From: Rattus norvegicus
Taxonomy: Eukaryota > Chordata > Mammalia > Rodentia > Muridae
Assembly: GCF_036323735.1 (NCBI RefSeq)
Contig: NC_086027.1
Location: 84,889,662-84,953,661, forward strand
DNA length: 64,000 bases
Direction of reading: 5' to 3'
Part shown: positions 10,997 through 21,465 of the stretch, one piece after another
Numbering within the stretch: position 1 is the first letter of the stretch
Layout: each line of letters starts with the position of its first letter
The notes under the pieces: generated by a model
The model's database searches: none
The model's input: only the letters and a program-made list of their open reading frames with translations
What the model was told of the DNA's origin: nothing
Translations under genes and position numbers: made by a program

Positions 10997-11289
10997 ATAA
11001 ACACTAGTAATATTTGTAGACAGGCCTTATTTCATTTTCTTCTGGACAATAGAGAAATTAGGCTAAGTGCATATTTGGTATTCCCAGGAACTGCTTCTCA
11101 TTTTTCAAACTGTATTGGGCCATCAGAGTTTAATCCATATTATTCAGACATGAGAGATGTTTATAATCTGAAGTGTGGTCACTTGAGGTGGGAAGAAGTA
11201 TGTAGTAGTGGTCATTGGAACATGTGTGTAGACCATTGTTGCTAACTTAAATGACCTCATCGTCCTTTTTCGCAGTATAATATAGTGCT
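10997..11289. other. Unique spacer
   Basis: No recognised repeat or gene between the L1 5' truncation point and the next repeat. Confidence 0.5.
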
Positions 11290-11640
11290 AGAGGCAAGCT
11301 AACTTTATAAAGAAAAAGGGTTTATTCACAAGGAATATGACACAGTGTTTTGCTGTGGGTACCTCTTGACTAAACTACATAGTGGTGATGGGAGGGATGG
11401 CGATGTGTGTGTGGAAGGAAGACACACAAACATCTTGAAGCATGAAGCCATTGAGGTATTGATTCAGAGGTTGGGCTTTCTCTTACAACAACTCACTCCT
11501 ATAGAGATCAGGAATCCCATAAGAGCTACCTTAATCTCTCCCACACATAGCTATCCTGATAGCCTAAGGACACCCCAGAATACCTCCTACCTCTTAAAAT
11601 TTCCATCATTTCCTATATTGCCATACTCGGGGCCAGATTT
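11290..11640 (-). mobile_element. LTR-like repeat, copy A
   Basis: Begins 'aagctaactttataaagaaaa' in two pieces, with ggtttattcacaaggaatat following. It carries gggatggcgatgtgtgtgtgg, then cttgaagcatgaagcc, then gattcagaggttgggctttc. The same blocks recur in the same order at 12450-12720. The 'tttataaagaaaagaggttta' theme is typical of reverse-oriented MaLR-type LTRs. Family uncertain. Confidence 0.45.
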
Positions 11641-11743
11641 ATCACACAAGCACTTCTTGGGACAGTCAAACTATGCCCAAATCATAGGGAGTGGCTACTG
11701 AGGCTGGTTAGGAAACTTAACAAGGTATCACAGGACCCTGCCC

Positions 11744-11746
<3 letters not shown>

Positions 11747-11797
<51 letters not shown>
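11747..11797 (+). repeat. (TG)n microsatellite
   Basis: About 25 TG units forming the tail of the adjacent reverse-oriented SINE. Confidence 0.95.
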
Positions 11798-11800
<3 letters not shown>

Positions 11801-12046
11801 TGTGCGTGTGCTGGCATGGGTATAGGTGTCTATGCAAGAGGTCAACTTTGCATGTCCTACCTCAGGAGCTGTCTACCTTAATTTTTAAGACTAAATCAGT
11901 GAGATTGCACGTGGAACCCACTGATTTGCCTAGGCTACTTGGCCAGGAAGTTTCAGAGATCTTCCTGTCTCCAAGTCCCCAAGGATGGCATTCTAAGTAT
12001 GCATTCTCACACCCAGCCTTTTACATGGGTGTTTCAGTCAAACTCT
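11798..12046 (-). mobile_element. B3/B4-class SINE, head truncated
   Basis: The plus strand has aagaggtcaactttgcatgtc, then a B1-like middle (gatcttcctgtctccaagtc) and cacacccagccttttacatg. It stops before the tRNA-like head. Same class as 3404-3690. Confidence 0.65.
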
Positions 12047-12193
12047 AGTTCTCATAGTCATGCTACAAGCACTGAGTCCTCCCGGCTTCCTTCTGATGTC
12101 CTCCACCAAGCTTCCTCTAAGTGACTCTTTTATTTTCTTCCTTCTGAGACAGACATAGGCACAGGGAAGTCTTTCTTTACTATAGTCATTTTC

Positions 12194-12311
12194 TTTTTTT
12201 TTTCTTTTCTTTTTTTTTTTTTTTTGGTTCTTTTTTTCGGAGCTGGGGACCGAACCCAGGGCCTTGCGCTTCCTAGGCAAGCGCTCTACCACTGAGCTAA
12301 ATCCCCAGCCC
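12194..12311 (-). mobile_element. ID SINE (BC1-derived), young
   Basis: Poly-T then ggttcttttttcgg-type tail and the reverse complement of the ID body: gctggggatttagctcagtg (A-box region) and gggttcggtcccc (B box). A perfect 14-base target-site duplication, ctatagtcattttc, lies at 12180-12193 and 12312-12325. The close match to the ID consensus and intact duplication mean recent insertion. It is the clearest pointer to rat. Confidence 0.97.
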
Positions 12312-12449
12312 CTATAGTCATTTTCAAATGTGGTTTGTAGACCCCTGCATGGCGATTGAGACCCATTCATGAAGCCCATAATGTCAAAACTATTACACAA
12401 TACCACCTTTTTCCTCTTTTTTAAAGTGTGTGTGCATTTTTTAATGCAA

Positions 12450-12720
12450 AACTTGAGACAGGCTAACTTACAAAGAAAGGGGTTTGGTCCTCCTTCTGAA
12501 TTTAGGAGGCTGAAAGTCTAAAGAGGATGGTATAGTCTTTTGAGGCCCCTCTTGGCTACATTTTATCATGATGATGGCAATGGTGGAAACACATGTGGAA
12601 GAAAGACATGTCTCGAAACATGAAGACAGAGATTCAGAGATTCAGAGTTCGGGCTTGCACTTGTAACAACATGAAGGTAAATTGCTCTTCCACAGTCCTG
12701 TGTGGGTAAAACTCTTATCT
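12450..12720 (-). mobile_element. LTR-like repeat, copy B
   Basis: Shares with 11290-11640 the blocks aggctaacttacaaagaaa, gatggcaatggtgg, gacatgtctcgaaacatgaag and gattcagagttcgggcttgc, in the same order and orientation. The copies are well diverged from each other. Confidence 0.45.
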
Positions 12721-12935
12721 TTTCATTACAAACCAAGGTAATGGCTCTAATTTCTTCTAGTGGCCCCTGTGTTTTGCACTGTTACTTTCATTCCTACACT
12801 AAGCAATTTACTATTTCCATTGAAAATGTTATGTGTATATTTTTAGTGTATCCTGTGAGTCATAGTCCTTAGTCTAGTGTCCAGAAAGCCCTTTTGTGTG
12901 CTGGTGGTGAAGTTGTGTGTAATTGCTGGAGGACT

Positions 12936-13049
12936 TCCTTCCTTCCTTCCTTCCTTCCTTCCTTCCTTCCTTCCTTCCTTCCTTCCTCCTCTCTTCCTCT
13001 CTCCCTCCCTTCCTCCCTCCCTCTCTCCCTGCCCCCTCCCTCCCCCATT

Positions 13050-13109
<60 letters not shown>

Positions 13110-13111
13110 TC
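12936..13111 (+). repeat. (CTTC)n - (CCCT)-rich - (TTTC)n polypyrimidine tract
   Basis: About 175 bases with pyrimidine on the plus strand: perfect ttcc units to 12986, an irregular ctccctccc centre, then perfect tttc units from 13047. All reading frames are open on both strands because of the repeat. Confidence 0.95.
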
Positions 13112-14081
13112 CATTTTCCCTCTAAGGAACATATTTATCTGAAAGGGTGATTAACAGTCAAATGTGGTTATTCCAACGTGGGCATTGGGGAGATATTTTT
13201 TTCAAAAGGGAATGAAGTTAGCCTCCCACTTCCAGGAAAACAGCTGTCATAACGTGTTGGCAATGATGGAGTTGAGGCTTGCAAGCATTATTAAAATTTA
13301 GGAAACCTCGCATCTACTGCTGTGAGCTCGACAGCATGCCACTACTTGAAATTGTTTTCCCTGATGAGATCGCAGTGAAAACGAACATGATTATTTAAAA
13401 ATATTATACAATGAAATGTGTCAACATTTGGGCGATCTGTAACTCAGTGAACTGATATCTTCCAAATGACTAATACATGGCATTAGGCAGACTTGCGTGG
13501 GTAAAAGACGTATCCAGAGTAGGGGAGAGATCACTGACTTTAATGTAATGGCGTGTGTTGGGTTCCTTGTTACGCTTTTGATTTTCATATTGTAGCTCAT
13601 CGTTAGGCTTGGTCGTTTGCTGAATTTTGGGGAGCGTCAAAGAATAGTCCAGCTGTCTGAAGAGGCCACTCAAGCACTTCTGCAACCTTATTATTCACAC
13701 AGTTGTATGATGTCATTTTTACCTACATGCTTTAATCAAGCTAGTATATCACAAGGAACAGAAACAGATTTAAGAATACGGCTGATTTGATTAAAACAGG
13801 CATTGAGGGATTCTTTGAAAAAACATAAAACAATGCAAGTCTTCCTATGATCTTTGGGTCGTTGTTGTTGTTTGAGAAGATAGTATTTTCTCTAAAAAAA
13901 TGTTAGTGCTGTTTACATAAAGTCTACTTGTATTTTAACATTTTTTCAGCTTTAAGTTTTAATACGGCAAGTGCTGCCAGTTATAGGAAACACATGAGGG
14001 AGTGTTTTGTGTACTTAATAATTTTTAAGAGCATGAAAGGGTCTCCGGGTTCAAGGCCTTCTTCTTTAAGAAGTCCAAGGC
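13112..14081. other. Unique sequence
   Basis: No recognised repeat or gene. The part at 13180-13470 is AT-rich, of mixed composition and free of repeats. It includes gcattattaaaatttagg and atgattatttaaaaatatta. Confidence 0.5.
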
Positions 14082-14420
14082 TGGGGAAAGGACACAGTGG
14101 AAAAAGTGCTTGCCAGGTAAGCTCAGGAGACTGAATTTGGATCCTCAGAGCCCTGACACAGCTGGATATGGTAGCATCTGTCTGTATCCTAGTATTCTTA
14201 AGGTGAGATGGGAGATGGAGACCAGAGAATCTTGACTGCTCTCAGGCCCCGGCCTGGTCTACTTACAAGAGACTCTCCCTGATTCAAATAAGATAGGTGA
14301 GACTTGATTCCAGGTTGCTTTTTATCCCCCACATGTGTGCCACTGTATGCATACACACACAGTTGTATGCATAGACACACAGGCACATGCACACACACAA
14401 AGATATGAAAAAATGCATTT
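14082..14420 (+). mobile_element. B3/B4-class SINE
   Basis: tRNA-like head (ggctggggaaaggacacagtg; aagtgcttgccaggtaagc), B1-like middle (tggatatggtagcatctgtc) and gagactctccctgattcaaa near the end, then CA-rich tail. Diverged. Confidence 0.65.
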
Positions 14421-14438
14421 ATATATAAATGTTTGCTT

Positions 14439-14442
<4 letters not shown>

Positions 14443-14520
<78 letters not shown>
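14443..14520 (+). repeat. (TG)n microsatellite
   Basis: About 39 units with a single TA interruption. It is the tail of the next, minus-strand SINE. Confidence 0.95.
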
Positions 14521-14523
<3 letters not shown>

Positions 14524-14700
14524 GTATACATACAGATGCTCATAGAAGCCAGAAAGGGCATCAGATCTCCTGGAACTGGAGTTCCAGACAGCTGTGTGTA
14601 CTGAGTACTGAGTACTAAGTACTGAGGTGCTGAGTCCTGAATACTAAACCTGGGTCCTCTGCAAGAGTAACTCTTAGTTGTTAAACCATCTCTTCAGCCC
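14521..14700 (-). mobile_element. B2/B3-class SINE with an internal 7-base expansion
   Basis: agaagccagaaagggcatcag and ctggaactggagttccagac belong to the SINE body, and aaaccatctcttcagcccc is the reversed head. Between them, 14596-14648 is a string of ctgagta/ctaagta-type units in place of the usual sequence. Confidence 0.75.
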
Positions 14701-14710
14701 CACATACGAT

Positions 14711-15830
14711 TCTTCTTCTTCTTTTTTTCCCCCTTTATTAACTTGAGTATTTCTTATTTACATTTCGATTGTTATTCCCTTTCCCGGTTTCCAGGTCAAC
14801 ATCCCCCTCCCTTTCTATATGGGTGTTCCCCTCAACCATTCTGGAAATCAGTCTGGAGGTTCCTCAGAAAATTGGACATTGAACTACCTGAGGACCCATC
14901 TATACCTCTCTTGGGCATATACCCAAAAGATGCCCCAACATATAAAAAAGACACGTGCTCCACTATGTTCATCGCAGCCTTATTTATAATAGCCAGAAGC
15001 TGGAAAGAACCCAGATGCCCTTCAACAGAGGAATGGATACAGAAAATGTGGTACATCTACACAATGGAATATTACTCAGCTATCAAAAACAATGACTTTA
15101 TGAAATTCATAGGCAAATGGTTGGAACTGGAAAATATCATCCTGAGTGAGCTAACCCAATCACAGAAAGACATACATGGTATGCACTCACTGATAAGTGG
15201 CTATTAGCCCAAATGCTTGAATTACCCTAGATCCCTAGAACAAACGAAACTCAAGACGGATGATCAAATTGTGAATGCTTCACTCCTTCTTTAAAAGGGG
15301 AACAAGAATACCCTTGGCAGGGAATAGGGAGGCAAAGTTTAAAACAGAGGCAGAAGGAACACCCATTCAGAGCCTGCCCCACATGTGGCCCATACATATA
15401 CAGCCATCCAATTAGACAAGATGGATGAAGCAAAGAAGTGCAGACCGACAGGAACCGGATGTAGATCGCTCCTGAGAGACACAGCCAGAATACAGCAAAT
15501 ACAGAGGCGAATGCCAGCAGCAAACCACTGAACTGAGAATAGGACCCCCATTGAAGGAATCAGAGGAAGGACTGGAAGAGCTTGAAGGGGCTTGAGACCC
15601 CATATGAACAACAATGCCAAGCAACCAGAGCTTCCAGGGACTAAGCCACTACCCAAAGACTATACATGGACTGACCCTGGGCTCCAACCTCATGTGTAGC
15701 AATGAATAGCCTAGTAAGAGTACCAGTGGAAGGGGAAGCCCTGGGTCCTGCTAAGACTGAACCCCCAGTGAACGTGATTGTTGGGGGGAAGGCGATAATG
15801 GGGGGAGTATGGGGAGGGGAGCACCCATAT
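14711..15830 (-). mobile_element. L1 3' end with inverted 5' half (twin-priming type)
   Basis: 14711-14833 is the L1 3' end on the minus strand, with A-rich tail at the left and atttacatttcgattgttat reversed. 14834-15830 is upstream L1 sequence, from aatcagtctggaggttcctc to ggggagggg near the end, on the plus strand. The outer end and the inner 3' piece share about 17 bases (gagggga-cacccatat), so the two pieces overlap in L1 coordinates. This is the layout made when a second primer starts reverse transcription on the same RNA. Only a weak flanking match (attctt at 14709 and 15829) is visible. Confidence 0.85.
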
Positions 15831-17267
15831 TCTTTTTTTAAGAGGCCCAAGAGTTCCGGAACCTGAAGGACTGTCAGTTAAAGCTATGCTTCACTCTTGG
15901 GCAATGATGAAGAGAGGGTGAGCCCTGGACAGTGTTCAGAATGTGTTCTCTGTCCAGCAAGCAATGGGGGAGCAGCTAGCCAGCTATCACGCAACACGTA
16001 TTGATTGTTGGTATTGTTGGTATGTGCAAGGAATGGTTAGATGTTCTGTTTCTAAAGAAAACCCAGAACTTTAGGCCTTAATGTGAAATCTTTTAGATTT
16101 TAATTGGCAGTACACTGGAGAAATTTTTAGCCCACTCTGTGGGCCTAAAGAAACTTCTGGGGCAAGCATGCTGGGATGGACCCCTGTGTTCAACCTCTAC
16201 TTCAGGCTATGGGTTGATGTTGCTTTGTAACTGTGATGAAAATATTTATTATCGAGAGTGTGAAGACTTAGGAAAGATTTCTATATTCTGTGGAGGTGAT
16301 ATGATTCTTTTAAAACTGACAAAAACCCATAAATTGCTAGATACTTAGAAGGCCATTATATTCTGCATGGCAGACATTGTGTTCTTGCCTCCGGGAGCCT
16401 GGAGGGAGGAGGGAGGGCTTGTCCTTTCTTCCTCTGAATTCTTTCTCTGGAAACGAGTGCTTTTTGTCTCTCCCCTTTACTGTAGTGAAACCAACTCCAG
16501 ATAACACAATAGCTCTTTGTTTTGTTACAGCATGGTTATACTCTACTGTTCGCAAAGCTTCGCCTCTGTCTAAGTTGGTGGGGGTGGGGGGGGACCTGGG
16601 GGAGAAAGAAATGAAGCAACACTGGGTTCTGTGACTTTCGGCAGCTCACAAGTTGTGTGATAGGCAAATTTATCAGAATTGCCTGAATAAAAATGCCTTT
16701 TAATTTAATGTAACACACTAATTTCAAGAAAGCAATCCATGTAAAATATGCTTTCATGTTCCTAAATCAAATGACTGTAATATTTGCCATGGTTATGAAA
16801 TAATAACTATTAAAAAGACTTAAGGTGTCCCCAATAGCTTTTGCTTTCCTGTTTACTTAAAACAAGCAAGCCAACCATCAATTATCTCACTCAACGTTAA
16901 TCGATGTCCTTTTTGTCTGGGATGTTGTCACCTACGTTTCCATGGATGGGAAGCGGAAACAAAATCAGTTGTTGAGGCCTCGGTGAACTGGAAAGAGGAC
17001 AGGTGCAGTCTTAGCTTCATGGGGATACGGCTTTACTTCTTTCATTTCTTCTCACGACCAAATACGCTATTGAGCGAAGTCTGTGAAGCAGACCTTGTAG
17101 TTCACAGTGTGGAAACAGAGGCAGGTATCAGCACTGAATGGGGGCTAACACGGTGGTCAGGATAACCATATCTAACAGAAGCTAGCCTCTGGGGAGCCTT
17201 TGTCAACATGTGCAAAGGTGATATTAAATATACTGTCATAGATGAATTCTTTAGTACAATGGGCTTT
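15831..17267. other. Unique sequence with a G-run cluster
   Basis: No repeat or gene recognised. G runs of 5, 8 and 5 at 16580-16602 could fold as a quadruplex on the plus strand. Short open frames of 60-85 codons overlap in several frames and look like chance. Confidence 0.5.
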
Positions 17268-17503
17268 TAGAAATGTATTTATTTAGTTTTAATTTGTGTG
17301 TATATGTATACATGCATGTGTATGCATGTGTGTGTGTGTGTATATGTGTATTATATGTATTTACATGAGTATGCAGTGTTCACAGAGGCCAGAAGAGGGA
17401 ATTGATTCCTTGAGGCTGGAGTCACAGGCAGTTATAAGTCACTCAGCCCAAGTGATGGGAGATCAGGAAGTGCTCTTGACCACTGAGCCTTCTCTCCAGT
17501 TCC
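17268..17503 (-). mobile_element. B2-type SINE
   Basis: TG-rich tail, then cacagaggccagaagaggga and the reversed head gagccttctctccagttcc. Moderately diverged. Confidence 0.8.
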
Positions 17504-17817
17504 TACAACGCCTTCTTGAGAGAGGTACAATAGCCATATTCGTATGTAGCTACAGTTGAGCTGGTATTTGGTCCTGGACAGTAGGGTCTACAACTGTCTT
17601 CCCCCTCCTTTCTGTCGTCCTCTCTGCTAGTCTGTGATGCCAATGAAGAGCCAATGGTGACTATCACTTCAGTTGCCCAGAACACCAACACTGATTCACC
17701 TCAAGCTCCATTGTCACAATCACTTGGGGTTAAACAAACCTTTGAGCAGTCAATTTTCAGGGCCCTATTTTGAGATAGTGTGTAAAATCTTCTCATTGTT
17801 TTGCTAAAAATGTAATT
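17504..17817. other. Unique spacer
   Basis: Nothing recognised between two minus-strand SINEs. Confidence 0.5.
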
Positions 17818-18013
17818 TATTCTTTTTTTATGGTGTGTAGGTGTCTTTGGTGTATGTGTGTGAGGGCACGTGTGAGTCCCATGGCACATGCGTGGAGGTC
17901 AGAGAACAGATTTAGGGAGTCAGAGTCTACCATGAGTCTCAGGGATCGAACTCATATTGTCAGGCTTGAGCAGCAAATGCTTTTATTCACCGAGTCAATT
18001 TGCCTGCCCATGA
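17818..18013 (-). mobile_element. B3-type SINE
   Basis: catgcgtggaggtcagagaac and agggatcgaactcatattg, with a reversed head 'gagtcaatttgcctgccc'. Order as in reverse B3. Confidence 0.75.
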
Positions 18014-19800
18014 ATGGTATAAGGTGTGTGTAGGGTTGGGTGGGGGGGTTACTTTTCAAAGCTGATAAATAATTTAAGCTCTAACAAACTCTAGAAAATA
18101 TTGTTCATAACACAATGGCTTTATAATATTGTCTTCCATTTGAGAATATAAAGATAATTCATTTTGTTTGAGTTAAAAAAAAGTAGACATAGTTCAGCAA
18201 AGTCCCTTTAAATTTAATAATTTGTTCTTGGTAATGTCATTTACCGTCAGGTTGGCTGTCAGACTTGAGCAAACCACTGGCAAGTTTCATTTGTAATTGA
18301 GCTGTTATGGCTGCCGCAGTCAGCTTGTGGTACTGCTCTGGGTTTTCCCCAGTAGATCCAGGCATTCTGATAAATTTATTTCATATGTTTCCCATCAGAA
18401 GAAAAAGAATAAATGGCGCATTTATAATTGTATATGCTGCGTTATAGAGTGTATTTCCTCAATAAGAGTGAGCTTCTGTTCTTATTAAACATTAATAAGA
18501 ACCAAATCTTCCACTTACAACTTTACATTTCTGATGATTGTAAGAATTTTCCACAAACTAGCTTCTGGTTCCATACATTTCAAATTATGTTTCTTCTGCA
18601 GTGCCCACATACTTCATGCTGGGTGCCATACATCCTGTGGATATTTTTGATATGACATCTGCTTCTTGTCCTTGGGCCAGACAAGTTGGCCTAGTGAGTG
18701 TTTCTAAGAGATGTTGCTATACCAGGATGGCTAACACTGGCTTTATGAGGCACCGAAGTAACTCTATGCCAGATTCACATGAAGGGCACAGTAGTTGAAT
18801 TATTTAGGTAGGTCTGAAAAATGCTATCTTATGGCCATTCCAACATGTGATGCCTATGGAAACCTTGACAGAGAACGAGAGCAGAGGACTTTCTGTTCTT
18901 ACCATATCGAAGGTAACATCTGTTTTTGCGTGTCTTAGACATGTGGTTGATTATGTGAATATTACCAGGAATGCTCAGCTGGGCTTCCTGACAACCTCAT
19001 CAAGTAATTGGAGAAAAGGAATACATCACTGGCAGGTAGAGAAGCATTTTAAAAAGAGGCAAAATTTTAACATGATTTAAGGATTTAATTAAGTCAGAGG
19101 CTATAGCCTCATGGACATTGAATGCCACAATAAACCAGCTATTGATAGATATCTTGAAAATCTTGCTCTATAGCCATGATGCTGAGATTAGGCATTTGTG
19201 AGTTGGAGTGAAATTTCTAGAGCAAATTTAATAATTGTTCTAGAAAATTCTGTAATTGCTGTTCAGTTTATTTGTATATATTTTAAGACAATTGTTTCAT
19301 GAAACAAATTGATCAAGAATTGCATTAATATAATAATTTATGTTTCTTAAGGCATATATACATATAATTAAATTAATGAGTTAATTTTTTTATACTAGAA
19401 CTGATCATTTCAAGCATATTCTTGTATAGCAAACAGCCATAAACTCTCATTGGTATAAGCAACATTTTTATACCATTTATCATTCTTCTGTATGTAAGCT
19501 ACCTCAAGTTAAGCTGGGCCAGCCTAGGCCCTAGGCTGTGAGCTCTATTTAAGTTTGCAACATTACAGTGATGTTGGATTTTTCTATTCCTATTTAATGA
19601 AGGACTTGAATTCATAGCCAGAGTGATAGGGCAAGAGAAAAATAAAATGGATACAAATAGAAAAGGAAGGAATTAAAGTACCACTCTCAGCAGATGACGT
19701 CATCTCAATACCAGAAAAACCCTAAAGACAACATTAGAAGACCATTAAGACAGCTAAATGTGTTCATCAAAGCATCAGGAGACAAAATGATTTAACATCA

Positions 19801-19802
<2 letters not shown>
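18014..19802. other. Unique, AT-rich sequence
   Basis: No clear repeat apart from a possible ancient MER-like scrap near 19400-19500. 18050-18420 is repeat-free and AT-rich, with homeodomain-like cores such as tttaataatttg and ttgtaattgagc. No gene is supported. Confidence 0.45.
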
Positions 19803-19844
<42 letters not shown>

Positions 19845-19856
19845 TGTGTGTGTGTT
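19803..19856 (+). repeat. (TG)n microsatellite
   Basis: About 26 TG units with one GG interruption. Confidence 0.95.
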
Positions 19857-20109
19857 GCACGTGTGTGCATACACCCATGAGCGTGCATTGCTTTTGGTTG
19901 TGGTCACAAGACAACGTCTGATGTTCTTGCTCAGGCATTGTCTTTCTTGTTGCTATTGGTTTTAATTGATTATTTATTTTTCAAGATTATAATAGAATTG
20001 CATCATTTTCCCCTTTGCTTTTCTCCCTTTAAATCCTCCCACTTGTCCCTTTTTGCTTTCTTTCAAATCATGGCCTCTTTTTAAATTTTTCATAATTGTT
20101 GTTACATAT

Positions 20110-20249
20110 TGTCTTAGTCACTGTTCTATTGCTGTGAAGAGATACCATGACCATGGTAACTCTTATAAAGAAACTGTTTAATTGGAAGCTTGCTGGCAGT
20201 TCCAGAGGTTGAATCCATTATCATTATGGTGGGGAGCATGGCAGCATTC

Positions 20250-20313
<64 letters not shown>

Positions 20314-20516
20314 GCTTCCTTCTCCCATGTCCTTTATATAGGCTGCCAGCAGAAGGTGTGGTCTAGATGAAATATGAATCTCACCTCAAAATTCCAGTTT
20401 GGAAGTGGGTCTTCCCACTTCAAATGATTTAATTAAGGCAAAAAAACTCTCACAGGTATGTTCAGACATTTGGACTTTAGTGAATTCTAGACATAGTCAG
20501 TTTGACAACCAAGAGT
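20110..20516 (-). mobile_element. MaLR-like LTR with internal (GA)n
   Basis: Starts TGTCTTAGTCACTGTTCTAT, the reverse complement of the ...actaagaca LTR 3' end. It continues with the diagnostic attatcattatggtggggag and ends near gacaaccaagagtagcc. (GA)n at 20253-20309 sits inside. The right boundary is blurred by CT/TA repeats. Confidence 0.7.
20253..20309 (+). repeat. (GA)n microsatellite
   Basis: About 28 GA units inside the LTR. Confidence 0.95.
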
Positions 20517-20518
20517 AG

Positions 20519-20520
20519 CC

Positions 20521-20585
<65 letters not shown>

Positions 20586-20596
20586 CACACACACAC

Positions 20597-20650
<54 letters not shown>
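20519..20650 (+). repeat. (CT)n(TA)n(CA)n(TA)n compound microsatellite
   Basis: About 12 CT, 20 TA, a short acacac block, then TA again. The TA parts are self-complementary. Open frames rich in Tyr/Ile here are produced by the repeat. Confidence 0.95.
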
Positions 20651-20652
<2 letters not shown>

Positions 20653-20655
<3 letters not shown>

Positions 20656-20727
20656 TGGTCACCAAGGTATGCAACCATTACTGCCCCTTTAGGTATAATT
20701 ATTGCACCATACTGGTTGTTGTTGTTA
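20653..20727 (-). repeat. Inverted copy of 22235-22309 lying between TA repeats
   Basis: The reverse complement matches 22235-22309 over about 70 bases with one substitution (T/C in the cagtatggYgc segment), a two-base indel near ttggtg-accaac and one extra GTT unit. Flanked on both sides by (TA)n, with no L1 continuation at either edge. Confidence 0.9.
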
Positions 20728-20737
20728 TTGTTGTTGT

Positions 20738-20739
<2 letters not shown>

Positions 20740-20797
<58 letters not shown>
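20740..20797 (+). repeat. (TA)n microsatellite
   Basis: About 29 perfect TA units. Confidence 0.95.
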
Positions 20798-20800
<3 letters not shown>

Positions 20801-21114
20801 TGAGTGTGTTATTTTTATTTTTCTCTTGCCTTATCGCTCTAGCTATGCATTCAGTCATAGCTTGCACAGTCTTTATGTTACTTGTATGTTTTAGTATGAT
20901 CATATACTATTGGCTAACCAATCTGGGGCTCTTCCATGGGGAAAGGCTGTGTTGACCACTCTCAGCCTTCCTTAGTTGCCTACCATGCTTTGTGAGGTGC
21001 TGAAGCCTTGTGATGTTTCCCTGTTCACTTTGTTGTCTTTGCTTAGGTCAGGATTTGGCAGTTGTGTCAGTGGAACTTTGTGTGTAGCTTCTGATAATCC
21101 TAGGTGTCTTAGCT

Positions 21115-21465
21115 ACTTTTCTCTTGTTGTGACAAAGTACCCTGACCACAGCAACTTCTACAGTAAAGCATTGAAGTAGGGCTCCCCGTTCTGGAGGTTT
21201 AGAGTTCATGGCCATCATGAGAATGGTAGCAGGCAGGCAGGCATGGTGATGGAGCGGTAGCTGAGAACTTCTCCTGATCCACAGGAGAAGGCAGAGCTAT
21301 ACCTGGGAAAGGAATGGGCTTTTGAAAACTCCAACTCTACCCCTGGTGATATACTTCCTCCAACAAGGCCAGAAATCTTACTCTTTCCTGGACAGTTCCA
21401 CCAACTGGGAACCAAGTATTCAAGCATATGAGCGGATGGCGCCCATTATCATCCAAACCACCACA
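21115..21465 (-). mobile_element. MaLR-like solo LTR inside the L1
   Basis: TGTCTTAGCTACTTTTCTC at the left and ...ccaaaccaccaca at the right give TG...CA ends. Flanks ctagg (21110-21114) and ctggg (21466-21470) are a 5-base duplication with one mismatch. Removing the LTR restores L1 3' UTR order. Confidence 0.85.

Noticed and set aside
12194..12311. tRNA-like A and B boxes suggesting a tRNA gene
   Set aside because: The sequence is an ID SINE with poly-A tail and target duplication, not a tRNA gene. The same applies to the ID at 49167 and the B2 heads.
12869..13150. Several overlapping Pro/Ser/Leu or Lys/Glu frames
   Set aside because: All frames open on both strands because of tetranucleotide repeats.
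14743..15207. 154-codon open frame, the longest in the window
   Set aside because: It starts in the reversed L1 3' end, crosses the inversion junction near 14833 and continues in L1 sequence. It is a by-product of the rearrangement, not a gene.
20487..20903. 138-codon minus-strand frame rich in Tyr/Ile
   Set aside because: Generated by (TA)n, (CT)n and GTT repeats.
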